Position numbers and translations under genes: made by a program
Notes under the pieces: generated by a model
What the model saw: only the letters and a program-made list of their open reading frames with translations
What the model was told of the DNA's origin: nothing
Database searches by the model: none
In this document: one piece after another, positions 14,733-22,458 of the stretch
Numbering within the stretch: position 1 is the first letter of the stretch
Layout: every line of letters starts with the position of its first letter
From: DATKKM01 sp035542855
GTDB taxonomy: Bacteria; Chloroflexota; Dehalococcoidia; SM23-28-2; RBG-16-64-32
Reading direction: 5' to 3'
NCBI GenBank assembly: GCA_035542855.1
Contig: DATKKM010000018.1
Span: forward strand, 1 to 26,929
Length of the DNA stretch: 26,929 bases

Positions 14733-16100
14733 ATGGTAACAAAAGAATCCGTCAACACCGAGCGTGTTTACTACAACTACGAAGGTCACATACCTCCGGT
14801 AAAGCTGGACCCGGAGCCGGCGGTCCCGCCGGCGGGCCAGGCCCTACCGAAGCTGATCACGGACACCACCCTGCGCGATGGCGCCCAGGACTCCCGCTTC
14901 CCGTTCTTCCCGAATGAGGACCGCCTGCGCTACGTTGACCTGCTGCACCAGCTGGACAACGGCACCGGCCGCATCTGGGCGATCGAGACGTTTATCTACC
15001 ACAAGCGGGACGGCTGGGTGCTGGACAAGCTGCTGGAGAAGGGCTATGACTTCCCGCAGATCACTACCTGGATCCGCGCCAACCCCAAGGACGTGAAGGA
15101 GTTGCACGCGCTGAGCCAGGGCCGCGTCAAGGAGACCGGCATGCTGGCCTCCTCCTCCGATCACCACATCTTCGACAAGCTGGGCTACAAGTCCAAGGAA
15201 GAGGCGATCGACAAGTACCTGAAGCCGATCATGACCGCGCTGGAGTACGACATCACTCCGCGCATCCACCTGGAGGACTGCACCCGCGCCGACATCCGCG
15301 GCTGGGTCATCCCCTTCATCCGCACGGTGCTGGAGCAGACCAAGGGCCGCGCCAAGTTCCGCATCTGCGACACGATCGGCTGGGGGTCCGCGGACCCCTA
15401 CGCATCGCTGCCGTTCGGCGTCCCGAAGCTGATCTCCACGCTCTACAACGAGACCGGCGCCGAGCTGGAGTTCCACGGCCACAACGACTTCGGTACGGCG
15501 ACGGCCAACTCCATCGCTGCCTGGCGCTACGGCTGCTTAAAGGTCAACGTGGCGTTCGGCGGGCTGGGCGAGCGCACCGGCAACACCTCGCTGGAGCAGA
15601 TGGTGGCGAGCTACATCCGCTACTACGGCGACCCGGGGTTCAACCTGCAGGTGCTGCCGGAGATGCGCGCGCTGATTGACAAGCTGGTGCCGCTGGCCGC
15701 GAACTCGCCGGTCATCGGGGACGTGTTTACCACCCAGGCGGGCATCCACCAGGCGGGCGTGGCCCGGCAGGAGGAGGCGCCGGGCGGGCTGATCTACCTC
15801 GCGTACGACCCGGCGCTCGTCGGCCGCAACTCGGCGGAGCGGACAGTGATCGGAGCGATGTCCGGCTCGGAGGGGATCGTGGCGATCCTCAACCAGCAGG
15901 CGGAGGAGCGCGGCCTGGAGCCGAAGTTCACCACGATGAGCCGCGTGGTCAAAGAGTTGTACGATGAAGTGCAGGAAGCGTATAACGGGCGCTGGGACGA
16001 TGCGCAGGGACGGTGGGTAGACTACCGCACGTCGTTCTTTACCCCGGAAGAGATATGGCAGATGGCGCAGAAGTCGATGGGCGCGGAGGGCGCAGCTTAG
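14733..16100 (+). CDS. DRE-TIM metallolyase family acyltransferase, Re-citrate/homocitrate synthase-like
   Basis: 455 residues. The HMGL-like TIM barrel begins with TDTTLRDGAQDSRFPFFP (43-60; Arg48-Asp49 of the family motif) and carries the metal-binding HGHND (His248, His250) and GLGERTGNTSLEQMV. The stretch KETGMLASSSDHHIFDKLG...ITPRIHLEDCTRADIRGWVIPF is close to the pattern I recall in Re-citrate synthase and related homocitrate synthases. Such enzymes condense acetyl-CoA with a 2-oxo acid; the exact substrate (oxaloacetate, 2-oxoglutarate or 2-oxoisovalerate) is unresolved. There is no LeuA C-terminal regulatory domain. GGAAAG lies 6 nt before the ATG. The stop codon shares one base with the GTG of the ketosynthase gene, so the two are coupled. 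Confidence 0.82.
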   Translation: MVTKESVNTERVYYNYEGHIPPVKLDPEPAVPPAGQALPKLITDTTLRDGAQDSRFPFFPNEDRLRYVDLLHQLDNGTGRIWAIETFIYHKRDGWVLDKLLEKGYDFPQITTWIRANPKDVKELHALSQGRVKETGMLASSSDHHIFDKLGYKSKEEAIDKYLKPIMTALEYDITPRIHLEDCTRADIRGWVIPFIRTVLEQTKGRAKFRICDTIGWGSADPYASLPFGVPKLISTLYNETGAELEFHGHNDFGTATANSIAAWRYGCLKVNVAFGGLGERTGNTSLEQMVASYIRYYGDPGFNLQVLPEMRALIDKLVPLAANSPVIGDVFTTQAGIHQAGVARQEEAPGGLIYLAYDPALVGRNSAERTVIGAMSGSEGIVAILNQQAEERGLEPKFTTMSRVVKELYDEVQEAYNGRWDDAQGRWVDYRTSFFTPEEIWQMAQKSMGAEGAA

Positions 16101-17350
16101 TGAACAATGGCGTGGAAGCCGATCAGCATACCACCCGCGCCGAACCAGTAACCGAAAACACCAACGCCGCGCGCAGGTGGCAGAAATATGCCCAGATCAG
16201 TGGCTGGGGGATGTACGTACCCCACCAGGTGGTCCCGAACGAACGCTTCGTGGAACTGGGCCTCGATACGTCGAACGAGTGGATCGCCACGCGCACCGGC
16301 ATCGAAAGGCGCCGCATCGTCGGCGAGCACGAATCGACTTCCGACATGGCGGTGCGTGCGGCCAAGGAAGCCCTGCGCGTCGCCGACGTCCACCCGAACG
16401 AGCTCGACCTCATCCTGATCGCCACCTGCACGCCGGACCACATCATGCCGGCCACGGCCTCCCTGGTGCAGGACCGGCTGGGCGCGAAGAACGCCGGCGC
16501 CATGGACGTGAACGCGGCCTGCGCGGGCTTCGTCTACGCGCTCAACACCGGCACTTCGTACATCGAGTCCGGGCGTGCCAGGAAGGTGCTGGTCGTCGGC
16601 GCGGACGAGCTGTCGATCCACCTGGACTGGAAGGACCGCAGCACCTGCGTGCTCTTCGGTGACGGCGCGGGCGCGGTGGTGCTCAACGCCGCCGACGAGC
16701 CAGGCGTCATGGCGACCACGATGGGCTCCGACGGCTCCGGCGCGGGCCTGCTGACGATCAAGGCCGGCTCCCGCAACCGCCAGAACGGCCATCGCCACAA
16801 GAACGGCAAGAACGGCGCGACGCCGGTCAGCAGCGACTACTACCTGCGCATGAACGGCCCGCAGATCTTCCGCTGGGCCACGCAGAAGATGGCCAAAGCG
16901 GCCGAGAAGGTGATCACATCTTCCGGTCTCAGCCCGGCGCAGGTGGACCTGTTCATCCCGCACCAGGCCAACATGCGGATCATGGAGACGACCGCGCGCC
17001 GCCTGGGCCTGCCGATAGAGAAGGTGTTCTCCAACGTGCGCGACTACGGCAACACAAGCGCAGCCTCGATCCCGATCGCGCTGTGCGAGGCCGTGCAGTC
17101 CGGCCGCGTGAAGGTGGGCGACAACCTGGTGCTGGCCAGCTTCGGAGCCGGGCTCACCTGGGCCGCGCTGGCCATGCGTTGGGGCGTCGCTGTCGACCAG
17201 CACGTCTCCCGCTGGAAGCCGATCGGCCGCGGCGTGGAGGAGCGGATGGCGGTTGTGCGCTCGGCCAGCCGGCGCCTGGGCTGGAGCGTGCGCACGCAGA
17301 TCGACAAGCGCTTCCGCAAGGAGAACGGCGACAACGGCAAGGGCAAGTAG
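16100..17350 (+). CDS. Beta-ketoacyl-ACP synthase III-like protein
   Basis: 416 residues from GTG at 16100, chosen because GGAGGG lies 9 nt upstream and the codon overlaps the preceding stop. The FabH catalytic triad is complete: Cys141 in NAACAGFVYAL, His288 in IPHQANMRI and Asn318 in DYGNTSAASIP. The family condenses an acyl-CoA starter with malonyl-ACP. Three departures from a 320-residue FabH are seen: a 30-residue N-terminal leader, a polar His/Lys/Asn/Gly-rich insertion at about 222-243 (GSRNRQNGHRHKNGKNGATP), and a basic extension of about 55 residues after the normal end LASFGAGLTWAALAMRW. It could be a housekeeping FabH or a specialised ketosynthase; coupling to the DRE-TIM enzyme favours a joint role. 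Confidence 0.9.
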   Translation: MNNGVEADQHTTRAEPVTENTNAARRWQKYAQISGWGMYVPHQVVPNERFVELGLDTSNEWIATRTGIERRRIVGEHESTSDMAVRAAKEALRVADVHPNELDLILIATCTPDHIMPATASLVQDRLGAKNAGAMDVNAACAGFVYALNTGTSYIESGRARKVLVVGADELSIHLDWKDRSTCVLFGDGAGAVVLNAADEPGVMATTMGSDGSGAGLLTIKAGSRNRQNGHRHKNGKNGATPVSSDYYLRMNGPQIFRWATQKMAKAAEKVITSSGLSPAQVDLFIPHQANMRIMETTARRLGLPIEKVFSNVRDYGNTSAASIPIALCEAVQSGRVKVGDNLVLASFGAGLTWAALAMRWGVAVDQHVSRWKPIGRGVEERMAVVRSASRRLGWSVRTQIDKRFRKENGDNGKGK

Positions 17351-17356
17351 CCGGGG

Positions 17357-17371
17357 CAGGACGGGGTCCTG
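17357..17371. terminator. Short hairpin between convergent genes
   Basis: CAGGAC (17357-17362), loop GGG, GTCCTG (17366-17371): a perfect 6-bp stem 6 bp after the ketosynthase stop and 22 bp before the stop of the opposing CysRS-GT gene. Position suits a bidirectional terminator, but there is no T-tract. Confidence 0.35.
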
Positions 17372-17393
17372 ACCCACGGAGGACGCGGGAGCG

Positions 17394-19583
17394 CTAACGT
17401 CCGGCGCTCAGCAGCTCCGGGTGTTTCTCCCACTTGCGGAGGAAGCGGTAGAAGTTGCGCTTGCTCAAGCGGTCGCGCTCTTCCGGCGGCGTCGCCATCC
17501 AGTCCACGTGCTCGTGGCGGACGACGGGCAGTGTCGTGTCGATGACGGCGCGGTAGCCGCGGCTGCGCACGGCGAAGCTGAAGTCCAGGTCCAGGTGGCG
17601 GTAGAAGCGGAACTTTTCGTCCAGCAGGCCCACCTCGCGGAGGACGCTGCGCCGGAAGGCCATCAGGTAGCCTTCCACGGCGTGTACGTCGCCTGATGTC
17701 TTTGCCTCCGTGAACTCCCGCAGGTCGTTGGTCTGGACGCCCCAGCAGCCGGCGACGCCGACGGTGGGGTCTTCCAGCATCTTGCGCAGCGGCGTGAAGA
17801 TGTCGCCCTTCACCTCGACGCTGGTGTCGATGAAGACGACGAAGCGGCCGCGGGCCTGGCGCAGCGTGACGTTGCGCGCCGCGGCCGAGCCCAGGAAGTG
17901 GTCGGCGCGGAAGAGACGCAGCCGCTCGTCGCCGGCGCTGACGTCATCGATGAACGCCTGGCACTCCTCCTCGAACCCGTTGTCGACGACGATGACCTCG
18001 GCGGACGCGCCCTGCAGCCACGTCTCGGCGGAGGCGACGCAGCGCTCCAGCTCCCGGCAGCCGCTGCGGGCGACGATGCTCACCGTGTACTCCACCTGCG
18101 GGTTCTGCTGCAGCAGCGAGTCGACGTCCCGGCTCGATGAGATGCCCGGCTCCTCGCGGCGCCAGGCCGGGACAGGCAGCGCGACCGTCGAAGCCGGCGT
18201 CTGCCGGACTTCGTAGCCCTGGCCGATGATCTCGGCGCGGACGGCGTCGGCCTCCGGGTAGCGCTGCTCCTGGCGGAGTACGTGGCACTGGCGCAGCAGG
18301 TCGATCGCGTCGGCGGGAAGCTTGTTGCGGACGGGCGGGCGAGCCAGGTCCAGCCCCAGCAGCCGGTCGAAATCGATCAGCAGCTCGCGCCGGGTAGCCG
18401 TTGGCAGGCCCGAGCGCGCGACCTTCCAGGCGACGGCCAGCGCCGCCGGGATGTCCAGGTCGTTCGCGGCGGCGGTCCAGAACTCGCGCCGCAGTTCGCC
18501 GGCGCGCGCCTCGGTTTCATCTGAAGGCTCGCCGGCGTCTTCGCACATGGCGGCGCGCAACCGCTCCAGCCCACGCTGGGCCGCGCGCAGGGAGGCGAGC
18601 GTGAAGTTGAGGCGGGTGCGGTACTTCGCTGTCGCGCAGAGGTAGCGGAAGGCCAGCGGATCGAAGCCGCGGTCTTCCAGGTCAGACAGCAGGTAGACGT
18701 TTCCAGTGGACTTCGCCATCTTCAGGCCGTCCACCAGCAGGTGCTGGCCGTGCACCCAGGTGCGGACGTGGCGATGGCCGAAGGCGGCCTCGCTCTGGGC
18801 GATCTCGTCCTCGTGGTGAGGGAAGATGTTGTCGACGCCGCCGGTGTGGAAGTCGATCACGTCGCCCAGGAACTCATGGCCGATCGCGGAGCACTCGATG
18901 TGCCAGCCGGGGAAGCCGTAGCCCCAGGGGCTGAACCACTTGAGCGTGCGGCGGGGCTCCGCGGCTTTCCAGAGCGCGAAGTCACGCTGGTCGCGCTTCA
19001 GTGGGTCCGGTGCGGCGCGGCCGCTCTCCTCCAGGCCATCGGCCTGCTGGCGGGAGAGCTTGCCGTAGCCGGGGAACGTGGCCACCGCGAAGTAGACGTT
19101 GCCGTTGACCTCGTAGGCGTGGCCGCTCCCCACCAGGCGCTCGATGATGGCGATCATCTCGTCCACGCACTCGGTTGCGCGGGGGAAGCGAGTGGCGGGG
19201 AGGATGCCGAGCCGCTGTTCGTCGTGGAGGAAGCGCTCGGTGTAGTGATCGGCGATGGCCTGGGGGGTCATGCCGGCGGCGCGCGCGGCTGCGATCACCT
19301 TGTCCTCGCCGCGGTCCAGCACGTCTTCCCGCATGTGGCCGACGTCCGTGATGTTCTTAATGTGGGTAACGGCGTAGCCCTGCGCCTCCAGGAAGCGGCG
19401 GAGCCAGTCCGCCATCAGGTAGGAGCGCAGGTTGCCGATGTGGGCGTCGCGGTAGACGGTTGGGCCGCAGGAGTAGATGGTGGCCCGCCCCGGCGCGGTG
19501 GGCGCGAACTCACTGATTCTGCGCCCTAGAGTGTCGTAAACGCGGAGCGCCGGCAGCGGCGTCGTTGGAGTTGGCTCTGGCAT
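17394..19583 (-). CDS. cysS: Cysteinyl-tRNA synthetase fused to a family-2 glycosyltransferase domain
   Basis: 729 residues in one open frame. Residues about 12-470 are a complete CysRS, which charges tRNA-Cys: HIGN (48-51), zinc ligands Cys39, Cys231, His256 and Glu260 (FPHHEDE), KMAKS (288-292), a DALR domain (about 368-412) and the C-terminal anticodon-binding helices ending GYEVRQTPASTV. After a linker (about 470-498), residues 499-700 are a GT-A glycosyltransferase: VSIVARSGCRELERCV, AEVIVVDNG, GSAAARNVTLRQARGRFVVFIDTS and GYLMAFRRSVLREVGLLDEKF...DLDFSFAVRSRGY. The metal-binding DxD is Asp586-Thr-Ser588, so activity is doubtful. No stop or frameshift is seen at the junction. GGGGAA lies 5 nt before the ATG. 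A thioredoxin-fold gene lies 53 bp upstream. Confidence 0.93.
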   Translation of the reverse strand: MPEPTPTTPLPALRVYDTLGRRISEFAPTAPGRATIYSCGPTVYRDAHIGNLRSYLMADWLRRFLEAQGYAVTHIKNITDVGHMREDVLDRGEDKVIAAARAAGMTPQAIADHYTERFLHDEQRLGILPATRFPRATECVDEMIAIIERLVGSGHAYEVNGNVYFAVATFPGYGKLSRQQADGLEESGRAAPDPLKRDQRDFALWKAAEPRRTLKWFSPWGYGFPGWHIECSAIGHEFLGDVIDFHTGGVDNIFPHHEDEIAQSEAAFGHRHVRTWVHGQHLLVDGLKMAKSTGNVYLLSDLEDRGFDPLAFRYLCATAKYRTRLNFTLASLRAAQRGLERLRAAMCEDAGEPSDETEARAGELRREFWTAAANDLDIPAALAVAWKVARSGLPTATRRELLIDFDRLLGLDLARPPVRNKLPADAIDLLRQCHVLRQEQRYPEADAVRAEIIGQGYEVRQTPASTVALPVPAWRREEPGISSSRDVDSLLQQNPQVEYTVSIVARSGCRELERCVASAETWLQGASAEVIVVDNGFEEECQAFIDDVSAGDERLRLFRADHFLGSAAARNVTLRQARGRFVVFIDTSVEVKGDIFTPLRKMLEDPTVGVAGCWGVQTNDLREFTEAKTSGDVHAVEGYLMAFRRSVLREVGLLDEKFRFYRHLDLDFSFAVRSRGYRAVIDTTLPVVRHEHVDWMATPPEERDRLSKRNFYRFLRKWEKHPELLSAGR

Positions 19584-19636
19584 GGCGGTTCCCCGTCAGG
19601 GTCGTGGGCAGCGCACGGCTTCCCTCAGGTGATCTC

Positions 19637-19846
19637 TCACCCGTGCTCGCCGTCCCAGCCGATCTCCACCTCGCCGTTGTCCCAGAGGATGATGGGCACG
19701 GTCATGGAGTAGTTGAGCGCCTCGTCCCACCAGTCGGCGTTCTGGTCCACGCGCCGCTCCTCGAATTCGACGCCGCGAGCGCGCAGGGCGGCGACGGCCT
19801 TCTCGCTGACGTCGCAGTTGCGCAATGTGTAGACGATGACGGCCAA
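19637..19846 (-). CDS. Glutaredoxin-like protein with CxxS motif
   Basis: 69 residues, a minimal thioredoxin fold: strand AVIVYTL, then Cys11-Asp-Val-Ser14 at the N-terminus of helix 1, and TVPII with the cis-proline Pro51. The second cysteine of a dithiol glutaredoxin is replaced by Ser, so it would act as a monothiol redox or metal-binding protein, or as an arsenate-reductase/Spx-like remnant. The start is TTG at 19844-19846 with GGAGGA 8 nt upstream. It lies 53 bp ahead of the CysRS-GT gene on the same strand and may be co-transcribed. The C-terminal IGWDGEHG is slightly atypical. Confidence 0.8.
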   Translation of the reverse strand: MAVIVYTLRNCDVSEKAVAALRARGVEFEERRVDQNADWWDEALNYSMTVPIILWDNGEVEIGWDGEHG

Positions 19847-19875
19847 GGGCGGCTTCCTCCGCAGCCCATTCTACC

Positions 19876-19910
19876 CTAGGTGTTGGGTGTCAGGTGGGAG
19901 GTGGGAGGCG
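19876..19910 (+). repeat. 7-bp tandem micro-array upstream of the glutaredoxin-like gene
   Basis: Five consecutive 7-bp units read CTAGGTG, TTGGGTG, TCAGGTG, GGAGGTG and GGAGGCG (pattern NNRGGYG). It lies between the MATE stop (19923) and the glutaredoxin-like start (19846), both on the minus strand. Confidence 0.75.
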
Positions 19911-19922
19911 GGGCGGCGTCGC

Positions 19923-21305
19923 CTACACGTGGATCGTTTTCCACTTGCCCATGCGAAAGCGCCATGTCATCAGGCCGGCGCGGGTGGTGATGTCCGCCAC
20001 GGCCATGATCCAGGCGCCGGGAACGCCGAGACCCAAAGTGATGGCCAGGATGTAGGCCGGGATCAGGCGCACGATCCACGTGGAGCCGGCCATGATCGCC
20101 AGGACAGCGCGGGTGTCGCCGGCGCCGCGCAGTCCGCCGCCCAGGGAGAGGCTGACGGCGACGCCGGGCATGGCGAAGGCGAAGATAAACAGCAGCTGGC
20201 GGCCGATGTGCACCACCTTGTCGGCGTCTTCACCTCCCACGAAGAGCGCAGTGATCTGCCCGCCGAAGATCATCAGCAGCACGCCAAGGGTGCACATGAA
20301 TAACAGCGAGTACCGCATCGTCAGGTAGGCCGACTTCTCGGCCAGGTCGGGGCGGCCGGCGCCCAGGCTCTGGCCCACGAGCGCCGTTGTCGCCACGCCG
20401 AGGGCGAAGCCGATGTTGAACGTGAGACTCTGGATCGCCAGCGTCACGCCGTGAGCGGCCAGCGCTGTCGTCCCCAGGCTGGCGATGATCGCGGTGTAGA
20501 TCAGGAAGGCCACGTTGAACTGCATCTGCTCGATGCCGGCGGGGACACCCACGTTCAACACCCGGCGCGCCGCCTCGCCATCGAAGCGATGGGCGGGCGA
20601 CCAGGACAGGATCCGCGTGCCTGATGCGAGCACCATCAGCACCAGCGTACAGCCCGTGATGGCCGAGGCGCTGAAGCCGATGCCGGAGCCCTTCACACCC
20701 AGCTTCGGGGCGCCCCAGGCGCCGTTGATCAGGGCGTACGCCACGATGATGTTGACGATGTTGATGATGATTCCGACGACCATCGGCGTGCGGGTGTCGC
20801 CGGCGCCCTGCTGGGCGGCGTTGCCGGCGAAGAGCAGCGAGAAGAACGGCATACCGATAGCCGCGTAGCGGAGGTACAGCATGCCATCGTGCTGGGCGGC
20901 GGTCTCGGCGCCGAGGAACGTGAGCACCGGCCCGCCCAGGAAGAACATCGCCAGCCCCATCAGGATTCCCCAGGCCAGCGCCATCCCGAACGCTGTCTGC
21001 AGGACGCGGGAAGCGTGCTCTTTCTCGCCGGCGCCGACAGCCCGGGCGACGATGGCCGTAGAGCCGATGCCGACGGCGACCATGCCCGCCTGCGTGAACC
21101 AGAGAAGCTGCCCGGCCAGGCGGACGCCCGCCAGCGCGTCCTCGCCGAGGTGGCCGACGAGGGCGGTGTCGACGAGCTGCACCATCGAGAAGCTGACCTG
21201 CTGGACGATCACCGGCCAGGCCAGCCGGATCACAGAACGCAGCAGGTTCTGTTCGTCGATGAGGGCCGGCGCACTTACATATGCGACCTCTGCCTCGGCG
21301 GACAA
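19923..21305 (-). CDS. MATE-family multidrug/cation antiporter
   Basis: 460 residues from a TTG at 21303-21305, preferred because AAAGGA lies 7 nt upstream; a TTG at 21347 would add 14 residues. Twelve transmembrane helices in two MatE repeats. Typical first-repeat features are RLAWPVIVQQVSFSMVQLVDTALVGHLGEDALAGV and GIGSTAIVARAVGAGE; the second repeat begins VGVPAGIEQMQFNVAFLIYTAII and contains ALVGQSLGAGRPDLAEKSA. GAGDTRTPMVVGIIINIVNI marks the half-way helix. MATE proteins export drugs or metabolites with H+ or Na+ exchange. The gene is divergent from the acetoacetate-decarboxylase-like gene across about 300 bp. Confidence 0.94.
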   Translation of the reverse strand: MSAEAEVAYVSAPALIDEQNLLRSVIRLAWPVIVQQVSFSMVQLVDTALVGHLGEDALAGVRLAGQLLWFTQAGMVAVGIGSTAIVARAVGAGEKEHASRVLQTAFGMALAWGILMGLAMFFLGGPVLTFLGAETAAQHDGMLYLRYAAIGMPFFSLLFAGNAAQQGAGDTRTPMVVGIIINIVNIIVAYALINGAWGAPKLGVKGSGIGFSASAITGCTLVLMVLASGTRILSWSPAHRFDGEAARRVLNVGVPAGIEQMQFNVAFLIYTAIIASLGTTALAAHGVTLAIQSLTFNIGFALGVATTALVGQSLGAGRPDLAEKSAYLTMRYSLLFMCTLGVLLMIFGGQITALFVGGEDADKVVHIGRQLLFIFAFAMPGVAVSLSLGGGLRGAGDTRAVLAIMAGSTWIVRLIPAYILAITLGLGVPGAWIMAVADITTRAGLMTWRFRMGKWKTIHV

Positions 21306-21606
21306 GGGAGCATCCTTTCGGGAGTAGCGGAGGGGTTTGGCCTGCAATTATGTCAGAGCGCTCCGCTTACCGAAAGCGATGCCCATCACACTCGTCATAA
21401 CGAGTCCGAATCGGCCGGCCAATCGTACCTTATTTGGATGGCAATGCGGCCTTTGGGCCGTGAGTTATCCCCCCTTAGAACGGCAGTGGCGGTGGTGTGC
21501 GTTTCCGTCGCTGCCGTTCGTTTGTGTCCGTGCCCTCCTGGTTACGCCACGCAACGCGGGGCGCTGGCCGGCGTCCTACTTACCGGGCACTGGTAGGAGG
21601 CCTGCT
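21306..21606. other. 301-bp divergent intergenic region
   Basis: This stretch separates the MATE gene (minus) and the acetoacetate-decarboxylase-like gene (plus). It is less GC-rich than the genes. It holds the dyad ACTCGT-CATA-ACGAGT (21390-21405), an 8-bp inverted pair AACGGCAG/CTGCCGTT (21479-21486 and 21511-21518) that could form a leader hairpin, and the AGGAGG of the plus-strand gene (21595-21600). An open frame runs through it to the left of the TTG start, but the peptide looks non-coding. I see no tRNA or small ORF. Confidence 0.5.
21390..21405. promoter_or_regulatory. Candidate operator dyad
   Basis: ACTCGT and ACGAGT are perfect 6-bp inverted arms around CATA, in the divergent region between the MATE and acetoacetate-decarboxylase-like genes. 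Size and symmetry suit a dimeric TetR/MarR/LysR-type regulator, but no regulator gene is adjacent. Confidence 0.3.
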
Positions 21607-22443
21607 TTGCGCTTCGTGAAGACCACAGAGGACATCCAGCGAATACAGGGGATCTACTCCCGCAGCCATGAGCTGGGCGTGCGCGCCCTGACCGTCCAGT
21701 TCGAGACGGACCCGGACGCCGTGGCCGCGCTGCTGCCGCCGCCGCTGGAGCCTTCCCCGAACCCCGTGGGCGTGGCCTGGGTGCGTGACGTGGGGAACTC
21801 CACCACCGTCGGCCCGCACGCCGTCGCCGGTCTGGCTGTGCGCGCCCGCTACCGCGAAATCACGGCGAACTACTGCCTCTCGCTGCCCGTCTCGACCTCC
21901 GCTGCGCTGCTCTTCGGCCGCGACCTCTACGGCGAGCCGAGCAAGCTGGCCAAGATCGTCTTCGAGGAGCAGGACGAGCACGTCTGGGGCTCCGCCGAGC
22001 GCCACGAGATCCGCTTCCTGTCCGTGCGCGGCCGCTGCAACGAGAGCGCGCCCACAGGCCGCGAGGAGCACGGCCTGTTCTACTACAAGTACCTGCCGCG
22101 GCCGGACGGGTCCGGCTTCGATACGCCGCCGGTGCTGGTGCACGTGCTGGAGGACATCGGCGTGAAGACCGCCAGGCGCGGCCGTGGCGAGATCGTCTTC
22201 CGCGACTCCCCGCACGACCCGGTGGCCGATCTGCCGGTGCGCCAGGTGCTGGACGCGACCTACGCGGAGGGCCACCTCTACCGCACTGCGCGCGTCCTCT
22301 CGCTCGTCGATCCGGACGCCTTCCTGCCCTACGCCTTCCTGAAGACGGACGCCCTGGAAGAAGTCGCCGAGGCGACGGTCCTCCACGCCCAGGCCACCCG
22401 CCGCAGCACGGACGGCAAAGGCCAGTGGCGCAAGACGGCATAG
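21607..22443 (+). CDS. Acetoacetate-decarboxylase-superfamily protein
   Basis: 278 residues from TTG at 21607, decided by AGGAGG 6 nt upstream (21595-21600). The fold pattern fits the acetoacetate decarboxylase superfamily: an early segment DPDAVAALLPPPLEP, and the active-site region NYCLSLPVSTSAALLFGRDLYGEPSKLAKIVFEE (88-121). Classical enzymes have GRE..G.PKK, where the first Lys forms the Schiff base; here the tripeptide is Pro111-Ser112-Lys113, so that Lys position is Ser. It may therefore use Lys113, or be a non-decarboxylating member of the superfamily. It is followed after 51 bp by an FAD oxidoreductase on the same strand, a likely operon partner. Confidence 0.82.
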   Translation: MRFVKTTEDIQRIQGIYSRSHELGVRALTVQFETDPDAVAALLPPPLEPSPNPVGVAWVRDVGNSTTVGPHAVAGLAVRARYREITANYCLSLPVSTSAALLFGRDLYGEPSKLAKIVFEEQDEHVWGSAERHEIRFLSVRGRCNESAPTGREEHGLFYYKYLPRPDGSGFDTPPVLVHVLEDIGVKTARRGRGEIVFRDSPHDPVADLPVRQVLDATYAEGHLYRTARVLSLVDPDAFLPYAFLKTDALEEVAEATVLHAQATRRSTDGKGQWRKTA

Positions 22444-22458
22444 CGCCGCCCGGCCGCG

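Noticed and set aside
16097..17377. A 426-codon minus-strand open frame
   Set aside because: Antisense to the FabH-like gene, whose catalytic Cys, His and Asn are clear.
17394..19583. Mycothiol ligase MshC instead of CysRS
   Set aside because: The DALR and C-terminal anticodon-binding regions of a true CysRS are present; MshC lacks that full C-terminus.
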